NCBI GenBank assembly: GCA_900752475.1
Contig: CAADVJ010000058.1
Coordinates: 1 to 11,994 of the forward strand
From: an uncultured Collinsella sp.
GTDB lineage: Bacteria > Actinomycetota > Coriobacteriia > Coriobacteriales > Coriobacteriaceae
Length of the DNA stretch: 11,994 bases
Reading direction: 5' to 3'
Position 1 is the first letter of the stretch, and each line of letters opens with the position of its first letter. This document shows positions 6,898-11,994 of this stretch, piece after piece. The notes under the pieces were generated by a model. The model saw only the letters and a program-made list of their open reading frames with translations. It made no database searches and was not told the origin of the DNA. The translations under genes and the position numbers were made by a program.

Positions 6898-7782
6898 TTA
6901 GTTATCGGAATCGATGATGTAGCGGCGGCGCAGGCGAACCGAAATGTATTCGAGCGCAAAGGACACCGCCAGGCACACGTAGACAATCACGCCGACTTCG
7001 TGCAGGTTGTAGTAGTAGTTGCCCGCCTGATACAGCTGGAAGCCGATACCGCCCGCGCCCGCGAAGGCGCCCACGGCCACCGCGTTGGCGAAATTGATCT
7101 CAAAGCGAATGAATGTCCACGAGAGCAGCTTGGTAATGGTTGCCGGACAGATAGCCTGGAACACGATCTGCCAGAAGCTCGCGCCACTCGCGGAGAGCGC
7201 CTCGATCACATTGACATCGATTTCTTCGAACGATTCGGAATAGCTCTTGGTGAGGTAGGCGATGGAGTGGAAGGAAATCCCCAGCACCGCTGCCTCGGAT
7301 CCAAGGCCGATGGCCACGGTGAAAACGAGCACCCACAGGATCGTCGGGATCGCTCGAATAACGGCAACAAACCCTTTAACCACGTTGGAAACGAGTGGAC
7401 TCGAGAGGTTCTCGGATGCCGCCAGCGCCAAGAAAAACGAGATGATGGCCGAGATGATGGTGCACAGCACGGTGACCGCGATGGTCACCAGTGTGCTCTC
7501 GGCAACCTTTGACCACGTAAAATGCGCGGCTCCAAGCGGCGGATCCAGCGCTGGCTGAAACATCATGGCGCAAAAGTCAGACCAGGTTTGGGCAACAGCG
7601 CGGTCAAGGTCAACCGTGCCAAAATCCATACGCACAAACGTTATGACCGTCAAGAGGCACAGAATGCCCAGCGTAAGTACGACAGAATAGTTGCGCCCCC
7701 GGCGAGACACGAGACGAATATGCCCAGCGTGCGAACGCTCGATCGCACCGGCCGTGGCGGGAGTCAGCTCAAAAGTATCCAT
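6898..7782 (-). CDS. phnE: phosphonate ABC transporter permease PhnE (second copy)
   Basis: A 294-residue permease homologous to its upstream neighbour. The coupling motif EALSASGASFWQIVFQAICP (194-213) shares GASFWQIVFQA exactly with the first copy. Hydrophobic segments lie near 33-50, 97-122, 135-160, about 164-177, 233-247 and 264-280. The sequence VIRAIPTILWVLVF (141-154) matches the conserved 'vR..P.liwal.f' region of PhnE proteins. The cytoplasmic N-terminus of about 30 residues is charged. Two distinct permease genes suggest a heterodimeric channel served by the single PhnC; this is an inference, though paired phnE genes are common in other operons. The TAA stop is part of the phnG ribosome-binding region (TAAGGAAAG). 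Confidence 0.92.
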   Translation of the reverse strand: MDTFELTPATAGAIERSHAGHIRLVSRRGRNYSVVLTLGILCLLTVITFVRMDFGTVDLDRAVAQTWSDFCAMMFQPALDPPLGAAHFTWSKVAESTLVTIAVTVLCTIISAIISFFLALAASENLSSPLVSNVVKGFVAVIRAIPTILWVLVFTVAIGLGSEAAVLGISFHSIAYLTKSYSESFEEIDVNVIEALSASGASFWQIVFQAICPATITKLLSWTFIRFEINFANAVAVGAFAGAGGIGFQLYQAGNYYYNLHEVGVIVYVCLAVSFALEYISVRLRRRYIIDSDN

Positions 7783-8636
7783 TAGATCATCGACCTTCTT
7801 GCTGCGTTGGAAATCGCCTCGACCACGAGCACCAAAACAATGGTCACGAGAATCACGAGGCCGGCGCAGTCATAGCGAAAAGACGCGTAGTACAGGTTAA
7901 AGGCAAAGCCGATACCCGTACCGGTAAGCAGGCCCACCAACGTGGCCTCGCGAATATTGGTCTCGACCATATAGAGCGTCCAGCTCATAAGCTCCGCCAC
8001 GGCAAGCGGCAGACCCGCCTGAAAGACAATCTGCCAAAAGCTTGCTCCGCAGCTGCGCAACGCCTCGATGGGACCGCAAGGAATTTCGTCGAGCGTGTCC
8101 AGAAAAAAGCGCGTGATCTGGCCAAACGTCGCCAAAAAGAGCGCGAGGAAGCCCGTGAACTCGTTTTGCTTGAACGAAAGGAGCAACAGCAGCGCCCATG
8201 CGATCATGGGAACATTGCGAAAGATATTAGCGAAGATGCGAATGACACCGCGCACGATGCCGTTTTCGACACCGACGCTCGAGCAGCCCAGTACCGCAAG
8301 AACGATACCCAGCAAGGCCGCGAGCATCGTAGCGGCGATGGAATCGAACACCGTCGAAACCACCTGCGCGGCAATCATGCCCAGCTGTCCCAACGACGAT
8401 GCCGTGGGGCAAAAGTTCTGCAGCATCCATGCAAGAGCAGCAGGTACCGAACCCAGGGCATATCCAAAGCTGAAGTCGCTGACAAGCGATGCCCCCTCGG
8501 CAACCAAGACAATGGCCGCGACCGCTGCGAGCGTGCGAAGCTGACGCCGTCTAAACCAGCCCAAATCGGGGGCTTTCCCCGCTTTCACATTGCTAAAAGA
8601 GCCTGTAGACATGGCGCCGCACTCCCCCGCGTTCAT
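7782..8636 (-). CDS. phnE: phosphonate ABC transporter permease PhnE (first copy)
   Basis: A 284-residue inner-membrane permease. A hydrophobic helix at about 33-53 is followed by further hydrophobic segments near 84-117, 130-155, 160-178, 207-222 and 256-275, the usual PhnE layout. The cytoplasmic coupling motif (EAA loop) is EALRSCGASFWQIVFQAGLP (191-210), the contact point for PhnC. The start is the ATG overlapping the phnC stop as ATGA, with GGAG about 7 bases upstream. A second in-frame ATG eight codons later (8612) also has a purine-rich site (GGGGAG) upstream and is the main alternative. The open frame further upstream lies inside phnC and is rejected. Its stop overlaps the phnE2 start as TAATG. 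It pairs with phnE2 as a likely permease heterodimer. Confidence 0.92.
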   Translation of the reverse strand: MNAGECGAMSTGSFSNVKAGKAPDLGWFRRRQLRTLAAVAAIVLVAEGASLVSDFSFGYALGSVPAALAWMLQNFCPTASSLGQLGMIAAQVVSTVFDSIAATMLAALLGIVLAVLGCSSVGVENGIVRGVIRIFANIFRNVPMIAWALLLLLSFKQNEFTGFLALFLATFGQITRFFLDTLDEIPCGPIEALRSCGASFWQIVFQAGLPLAVAELMSWTLYMVETNIREATLVGLLTGTGIGFAFNLYYASFRYDCAGLVILVTIVLVLVVEAISNAARRSMI

Positions 8637-9508
8637 TGCAAGGCTCCAGAAGGAGCAGCAGAGGCCATACCAACGGATGCAAGCGCCGAGCCGACGATCG
8701 GCTCGGCAAGAGGAACGCAAATACGGCCTTCTTCGTCGTCACCGTAAATGGTGGCGATCGTCTGGGGCGTGAGCTCGGCAGGGGCGCCCTCGAACACCTT
8801 CTCGCCCGCACGCAGGCCCACGATACGGTCGGAGAACTCAAGCGCCATATCCACCTGATGCAGGTTGACGATACGGGTAATGCCATGTTGACGAGTTACG
8901 CGGCGCAGGTGTTCCATAACAGCACGGCTGCTTTTGGGGTCAAGGCTCGCAATCGGCTCGTCGCACAGGATGATGCGCGGGTCTTGAATGAGCGCACGGG
9001 CAATACCCACGCGCTGCTTCTGGCCGCCCGAAAGCTGGTCGGCGCGACGATAGGCAAACTCGCCCAGGCCAACCTCGTCAAGCAGCTCGAACGCACGGAG
9101 TTTCTCACCCTCGCTGTACAGGCCCAACGATCCAGCCACAGCCCCCTTGTAGCCCAGGCGACCATGCAGCACGTTTTGAATAGCCGTGAGACGATACACC
9201 AGATTGTAGTTCTGGAAGATCATGGCGATCTGCGTGCGCACGCCGCGCAGCTTGTTGCGGCGCAGATGCGTGATGTCCTGGCCGTTAAAAACAACCGAAC
9301 CCTCCGTGGGCTCGATAAGGCGATTGATACAGCGCAAAAAGGTCGACTTGCCGGCGCCCGAAGGGCCGATCACCGTAACGAACTCTCCCTCGCCGCAGGT
9401 AAAATCCACACCCGAAAGCGCGTGGTGCTGTTCTTGAGACCCTCGTTTGCCCTCATAGCTTTTGGTCAAACCGCTCACCTGCAAAAGAGGCTGTGCGTTC
9501 TGTGGCAT
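8633..9508 (-). CDS. phnC: phosphonate ABC transporter ATP-binding protein PhnC
   Basis: A 291-residue ABC ATPase that powers phosphonate import through the PhnE permeases on the inner face of the membrane. Visible motifs: Walker A GPSGAGKS (48-55), Q-loop in MIFQNYNLV (about 97-104), ABC signature LSGGQKQR (159-166), Walker B IILCDEP with a D-loop SLD (about 179-190), and the H-loop His217 in NLHQVD. The segments FLRCINRLIEPTEG after Walker A and ALIQDPRIILCDEPIASLDP are typical of PhnC rather than general amino-acid transporters. The tail after about residue 255, which includes an Ala/Ser-rich last 20 residues, exceeds the usual 250-260-residue length. Its TGA stop overlaps the ATG of phnE1 (ATGA), implying coupled translation. 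Confidence 0.95.
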   Translation of the reverse strand: MPQNAQPLLQVSGLTKSYEGKRGSQEQHHALSGVDFTCGEGEFVTVIGPSGAGKSTFLRCINRLIEPTEGSVVFNGQDITHLRRNKLRGVRTQIAMIFQNYNLVYRLTAIQNVLHGRLGYKGAVAGSLGLYSEGEKLRAFELLDEVGLGEFAYRRADQLSGGQKQRVGIARALIQDPRIILCDEPIASLDPKSSRAVMEHLRRVTRQHGITRIVNLHQVDMALEFSDRIVGLRAGEKVFEGAPAELTPQTIATIYGDDEEGRICVPLAEPIVGSALASVGMASAAPSGALQ

Positions 9509-9516
9509 TCCCATGC

Positions 9517-9522
9517 CCTCCC
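9517..9522 (-). promoter_or_regulatory. ribosome-binding site deciding the phnC start
   Basis: GGGAGG is 8 bases from the ATG at 9508 but only 2 bases from the ATG at 9514. The downstream ATG is therefore the likely start, removing two residues from the longest frame. Confidence 0.65.
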
Positions 9523-9533
9523 ATCAACGTCGA

Positions 9534-9561
9534 GGCCGGACGCAGACATTCGCGTCCGGCC
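9534..9561 (-). repeat. perfect 10-bp stem-loop between phnD and phnC
   Basis: GGCCGGACGC (9534-9543) and its exact complement GCGTCCGGCC (9552-9561) flank an 8-base loop. The structure is transcribed in the phnD-phnC gap, the only gap above about 12 bases inside the operon. No T-run follows on the minus strand, so full termination is unlikely. By analogy with intercistronic hairpins after other binding-protein genes, it may protect the 3' end of a phnD-only message or attenuate downstream expression. Confidence 0.6.
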
Positions 9562-9628
9562 CGTTTTGGCAGCGGCGAATCGTCTACGCGATGCCGCTCA
9601 TCTACACGCACACGTGCAGGGACATGTA

Positions 9629-10723
9629 TTAGTCAAGCGCACGAATGGGGTCGTACCAGGAGTCCTCGACCGCAATGAAGCCAGCAGTGTCGCCCAAGCT
9701 CCAAACGGCACCGGTGTCCTCTTTATCCTCAGGGGCAAAGAGCAGCTCGTCCTCAGAGGTCTCCTTGGAGGTCAGTCCCTTGACGAGCTTGTCGATGATT
9801 TCCTGAGGAACCTTCTCGGTATTGACGGCGATGGGACCGTTGAGGACCGGTGTGGACTGGATGATGCCGAACTTCTTGCCCTGGACGCGGTCGAAGGGCT
9901 GGGGAGCGTCGGCCTTGACGGAGTAGACGGAACCGGCAGCATTCACGGCGTCGCGCTCGCCCTCGGGAACGTCAAGGTAGGTGTCGACGTCGACATCGTC
10001 AAAAGCGGCGACGTCGGCATCCCCCTGCAGCAAGTTGACGGCAGAACCGGGGTGGGAGTTGCCAAAGAGCACCTGGGAGAAGAAGCCCGGGGTGCTAAGC
10101 TCGTCGGCAGACTTCACATCGTCCGGGAACGCCTTCATGATGGCATTGCAGGGAACCTTGAAGCCGGAGGTGGAGGTGGCGGAGACAAAGCTCATACGCT
10201 TGCCCTTGATGTTCTTGATGGAATAGCCGGTCTCCTCGGCGCTATCCGCATAGGTGCTCATCTCGGCCTCGGGCACGCAGATGCGGCTGTAGTACTTAGC
10301 GCCGTCGAGCTTGCCGTCGGTGTCGGAGGTGGTCACGAGAGGAAGCACCTTGCTGTTCTTCTTCTGCGCCTGAATGAAGCCCTCGGCACCCATGTTGGCC
10401 AGCTGGGCCTTGCCGGAAGCGATGGCCTCGATAGCAACGTTGTAGTCGGTGGTGGTCATGAGCTCGACCTTGACGCCGGCATACTTCTCGAGGACTTTGC
10501 CAAACTCCTCTCGGCCCGCGTCGAACTCGGAGCTGGACTCATTGGGCAACCAGACCATAGTGAGTTTATCGATGGAAGCAGCATCCGAGCCAGCGGTCGC
10601 CGCACCACCCTTACCGGCGACGCTGCCGCAACCGACGAGACCGAGGCCGAGCGTCACAGCGCTTGCGCCAAAAAGACCCAAGAAGGATCGACGGGAAATT
10701 TGCTTGTCCTTGATATCTGCCAC
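9629..10723 (-). CDS. phnD: phosphonate ABC transporter substrate-binding lipoprotein PhnD
   Basis: A 364-residue exported binding protein that captures phosphonates for the PhnCE importer. The N-terminus carries a twin-arginine motif, SRRSFLG (residues 10-16), a hydrophobic stretch, and the lipobox Leu-Val-Gly-Cys (29-32). The predicted mature protein is thus a Tat-exported lipoprotein anchored by Cys32, followed by a flexible Gly/Ala/Ser linker. The mature part (about 52-364) is a type II periplasmic-binding fold of the PhnD family, with the sequence TMVWLPNESS early, FVSATSTSGFKVPCNAIM at about 179-196, and GDADVAAFDDVDVDTYL near 234-250. The GTG start is chosen for its ribosome-binding site; an open extension of 32 codons upstream is rejected. 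It is the first gene of the operon, and its distance from phnC (about 120 bases, with a hairpin) fits extra expression of the binding protein. The ligand range cannot be read from sequence. Confidence 0.93.
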   Translation of the reverse strand: MADIKDKQISRRSFLGLFGASAVTLGLGLVGCGSVAGKGGAATAGSDAASIDKLTMVWLPNESSSEFDAGREEFGKVLEKYAGVKVELMTTTDYNVAIEAIASGKAQLANMGAEGFIQAQKKNSKVLPLVTTSDTDGKLDGAKYYSRICVPEAEMSTYADSAEETGYSIKNIKGKRMSFVSATSTSGFKVPCNAIMKAFPDDVKSADELSTPGFFSQVLFGNSHPGSAVNLLQGDADVAAFDDVDVDTYLDVPEGERDAVNAAGSVYSVKADAPQPFDRVQGKKFGIIQSTPVLNGPIAVNTEKVPQEIIDKLVKGLTSKETSEDELLFAPEDKEDTGAVWSLGDTAGFIAVEDSWYDPIRALD

Positions 10724-10729
10724 AATCTT

Positions 10730-10735
10730 CTCCTT
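10730..10735 (-). promoter_or_regulatory. ribosome-binding site deciding the phnD GTG start
   Basis: AAGGAG lies 6 bases upstream of the GTG at 10723. No ATG is suitably placed, and the codons upstream of this GTG in the same frame encode no recognisable signal sequence. This site therefore fixes the start directly in front of the Tat signal peptide. Confidence 0.75.
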
Positions 10736-10751
10736 ACAGCTCAAGAATGCA

Positions 10752-10786
10752 CCGGAGGGACTGAGGGTTCTGTTTGTCCCGTCCGG
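10752..10786 (-). promoter_or_regulatory. bulged stem-loop in the phnD 5' leader
   Basis: CCGGA-C-GGGAC (10776-10786 on the minus strand) can pair with GTCCC-TCCGG (10752-10761), forming a 10-bp G+C-rich stem with one bulged base and a 14-base loop (10762-10775). It ends about 28 bases before the phnD start codon, just upstream of the ribosome-binding site. No T-run follows on either strand, so it is not a standard intrinsic terminator. A role in mRNA stability or in controlling initiation is an inference. Confidence 0.45.
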
Positions 10787-10814
10787 CGATGACGTGGTAG
10801 ATATTAGGGTTGTG

Positions 10815-10852
10815 GACAAGCCGTTTTTCGATCAACGACAATCGCTTGTCGT
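10815..10852 (-). promoter_or_regulatory. overlapping, mutually exclusive inverted repeats in the phnD leader
   Basis: A perfect 7-bp inverted repeat, ACGACAA (10835-10841) and TTGTCGT (10846-10852), has a 4-base loop. A second perfect 7-bp pairing joins GACAAGC (10815-10821) to GCTTGTC (10844-10850). The two pairings use the same bases at 10844-10850, so they cannot form together in RNA. The compact repeat could equally be a dimeric repressor operator in DNA. It lies about 110-130 bases upstream of the phnD start and downstream of the candidate promoter. I recognise no known riboswitch class in it. Confidence 0.4.
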
Positions 10853-10899
10853 ATGCTTGCGCGAAGATGCGGGGACATGACGCGAACCGTAGGCACTTA

Positions 10900-10928
10900 T
10901 TAATAGAAACGCCCCGTCGTAAGCTTAA
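10900..10928 (-). promoter_or_regulatory. possible sigma-70-type promoter for the phn operon
   Basis: On the minus strand TTAAGC (10923-10928) is separated by exactly 17 bases from TATTAA (10900-10905), placing transcription start near 10893 and giving a leader of about 170 bases before phnD. The -35 matches the consensus at only three of six positions and the -10 at four of six. That is weak, and would suit a promoter needing an activator. It is the best-spaced pair I found in the tatD-phnD gap, in its most A+T-rich part. Confidence 0.3.
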
Positions 10929-10966
10929 GAACAGGCAAAAATCAGGTAATAGACCAGTTTTGTCAG
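10924..10966 (-). promoter_or_regulatory. CTG-led direct repeats resembling a Pho box
   Basis: Reading the minus strand, CTG triplets begin at 10966, 10957, 10945 and 10934, giving spacings of 9, 12 and 11 bases with A/T-rich fillers. The last pair, CTGATTTTTGC followed by CTGTTCTTAAG, has the 11-base period of a PhoB-type box (two CTGTCAT half-sites), but the half-sites match only about 4/7 and 5/7. The cluster overlaps the candidate -35 element, a suitable position for an activator. Phosphate-starvation control of phn operons is established in E. coli; its use here is an inference. Confidence 0.25.
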
Positions 10967-10981
10967 CCTCTTGGCAGCCGC

Positions 10982-11896
10982 TTATAGAAAAAGTTTGCGG
11001 GCGTTATCCCAAGCGGCTTGAGCGATTGCTTCGGCGCTCTCCCCCATACGGTCGACACGGTCATTGACCAGCGCATTTGCCGTGATGGATATCATCGCAG
11101 GCTCGCATTCCAGGCCACGGATGGGTTCGGGCGCCATGTACGGGCAGTCCGTCTCGAACAAAATGCGATCGAGCGGGGTTGCCGCGAATGCCTCGCGAAC
11201 CTCGTCGTTACGCTTAAAGGTCGCCGCGCCGCCATAGGCGATGTAGCAACCCAGGTCCACAAAGCGCTCCATCGTGGCGCGGTCCTCACCAAAGCAGTGC
11301 AGCACGCAGCCGGCCTGGGGCACGCCCACCTCGCGCAGCACGTTGTACGCATCCACGTGCGAGGTACGCCCCTCGTCCGCGTCTTCGTGACGCAGATGCA
11401 GCTCTACCGGCACGTTGCGGCGCACGGCGACCTCGAGTTGGCGTGCCATGCAGTCGATCTGCACGCTGTGAGGCGCCGGCGCGATGTCGTCGTCATAGTC
11501 CATGTGGTAGTCCAGGCCGATCTCGCCAATACCGACGCATAAGGGGTCGTCGAGCGCGGCAACAACCTGTGCATGAATGTCCTCGGTGTAGTCAGGAGCG
11601 CCATACGGATGCACACCGGCAAGATACTTAACCTGCGGGATATCCTGCATCGGCAGAATCTCGCGCGTCAGCCAATCGCTATAGTCCGTCACGCTGCGCT
11701 TATCGGCGATGGGATCGAAGATCGTCACCAACAAATCGACGCCTGCGGCCTTGGCACGCACGAGCGTCTCGGGTACCTCCTTGCCCCAAAACGAGAGCAG
11801 GTGCGCATGCGTATCGGCAAGCGGCGCCAGCGGTACCGGACAAGCAACCGTTTTCTTTTTCTTGGTAAACGTCACGCGCTCGGCATTAAGCGTCAT
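10982..11896 (-). CDS. tatD: TatD-family metal-dependent hydrolase (putative DNase)
   Basis: A 304-residue TIM-barrel metal hydrolase of the TatD/YcfH/YabD family, whose members act as metal-dependent 3'-5' exonucleases on DNA or RNA. Metal-ligand motifs appear in family order: DTHAH (His30, His32), GEIGLDYH (Glu125), ELHLRH (His167), LHCF (His200) and FETDCPYMAPEP (Asp250). The length is slightly above the usual 255-270 because of an N-terminal extension of about 25 residues containing a lysine run. The chosen ATG gives an 11-base overlap with the upstream rsmA stop. The open frame extends 31 codons further upstream, but those codons lie inside rsmA in another frame and look like a shadow. 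No clear intrinsic terminator follows the TAA, so readthrough towards phnD cannot be excluded. Family membership is certain; the physiological substrate is not known from sequence. Confidence 0.93.
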   Translation of the reverse strand: MTLNAERVTFTKKKKTVACPVPLAPLADTHAHLLSFWGKEVPETLVRAKAAGVDLLVTIFDPIADKRSVTDYSDWLTREILPMQDIPQVKYLAGVHPYGAPDYTEDIHAQVVAALDDPLCVGIGEIGLDYHMDYDDDIAPAPHSVQIDCMARQLEVAVRRNVPVELHLRHEDADEGRTSHVDAYNVLREVGVPQAGCVLHCFGEDRATMERFVDLGCYIAYGGAATFKRNDEVREAFAATPLDRILFETDCPYMAPEPIRGLECEPAMISITANALVNDRVDRMGESAEAIAQAAWDNARKLFL

Positions 11897-11994
11897 GGGA
11901 AAGCTCCTGAGCCAAGCGGACAAAGTCGACGACGTCGAGCGTCTCGGCGCGCGTGGTGGGCGCGATGCCGCAAGCCTCAAAGGCAGCATCGAGC
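11886..11994 (-). CDS. rsmA: 16S rRNA dimethyladenosine transferase RsmA/KsgA, C-terminal end only
   Basis: Only the last 35 codons are inside the window; the gene continues past the right edge. The visible tail reads LDAAFEACGIAPTTRAETLD followed by a Val-Val-Asp-Phe-Val-Arg-Leu-Ala stretch and ends in TAA. This matches the conserved C-terminal helical end of KsgA/RsmA proteins, which carry a pattern of the type 'aGI.p..RaEtLs..ef..La'. The family dimethylates two adjacent adenosines near the 3' end of 16S rRNA during small-subunit assembly. Its last 11 bases overlap the start of the tatD-family gene, and ksgA and tatD are frequent neighbours in Gram-positive genomes, which supports both calls. 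The catalytic methyltransferase domain is not visible, so the call rests on the tail motif and the neighbour. Confidence 0.72.
   Translation of the reverse strand, partial: LDAAFEACGIAPTTRAETLDVVDFVRLAQELSHDA

Noticed and set aside
9534..9561. The phnD-phnC hairpin read as an intrinsic terminator
   Set aside because: On the transcribed strand the stem is followed by TCGACG, not a T-run. On the other strand only four T residues occur after an intervening CG.
10752..10786. The leader stem read as an intrinsic terminator
   Set aside because: Neither strand shows a run of T after the stem.
8636..10792. A 718-codon open frame on the plus strand, antisense to phnD, phnC and the gap between them
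   Set aside because: It mirrors the codons of two clearly recognised genes. Its product is Gly/Ala/Val/Arg-rich with no recognisable domain, and it arises naturally in G+C-rich DNA with third-position bias.
11897..11989. A 31-codon upstream extension of the tatD frame
   Set aside because: These codons overlap the rsmA tail in a different frame and encode an Arg/Ser/Pro-rich stretch. The ATG at 11896 fits the usual overlap.
1..11994. Mobile elements, CRISPR arrays, tRNA or rRNA genes
   Set aside because: No transposase or integrase motif, regular spaced repeat, or tRNA/rRNA-like sequence was seen; all but short gaps is taken up by the recognised genes.

Overview
The window is a single-direction block on the minus strand. 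It is read here from high to low coordinates, which is the direction of transcription. It holds the 3' tail of a 16S rRNA dimethyltransferase gene (ksgA/rsmA), a complete tatD-family nuclease gene, a leader of about 258 bases, and then an almost gapless 12-gene phosphonate uptake and carbon-phosphorus (C-P) lyase operon: phnD, phnC, phnE1, phnE2, phnG, phnH, phnI, phnJ, phnK, phnM, phnL and a PHP-domain gene matching phnPP. By eye the DNA is G+C rich. PhnD is a twin-arginine lipoprotein, and a PhnPP-type PHP enzyme (known from Eggerthella lenta and Clostridioides difficile) stands where PhnP would be. Together these point to an anaerobic gut actinobacterium of the class Coriobacteriia (Collinsella/Eggerthella type). 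The genus is an inference and was not tested by any search.

Transport module (10723 to 6898): a Tat/lipobox-anchored phosphonate-binding protein (PhnD), an ABC ATPase (PhnC) and two consecutive, related membrane permeases (PhnE1, PhnE2). A perfect 10-bp hairpin lies in the only sizeable gap, between phnD and phnC. Catalytic module (6885 to 822): PhnG, PhnH, PhnI and PhnJ (the core complex, including the radical-SAM C-P lyase PhnJ), the two ABC-type partner proteins PhnK and PhnL, and the amidohydrolase PhnM. Most junctions are overlaps (ATGA, TAATG) or gaps of about 12 bases or less, so translation is probably coupled along the operon.

Pathway inferred from known family chemistry: phosphonate is imported and attached to C1 of ATP-derived ribose by PhnI with PhnG, PhnH and PhnL. 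PhnM removes pyrophosphate, PhnJ cleaves the C-P bond to give the hydrocarbon and 5-phosphoribosyl 1,2-cyclic phosphate, and a PhnPP-type enzyme converts that to ribose 5-phosphate plus phosphate. With PhnPP neither PhnP nor PhnN is required, and neither gene is in the window.

Points of most interest: (1) the phnPP reading frame stops immediately after Gly-Gly-Ser, just where a PHP enzyme should have its last Asp-x-His metal ligands, so the final enzyme may be broken or the window edge may be faulty; (2) the phnD leader contains two mutually exclusive inverted repeats plus a strong bulged hairpin close to the ribosome-binding site; (3) spaced CTG repeats resembling a Pho box lie next to a possible promoter; (4) PhnK carries a four-cysteine insertion that E. 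coli PhnK lacks. The system is a known one in an uncommon configuration. I found no mobile element, CRISPR array, tRNA or rRNA gene.
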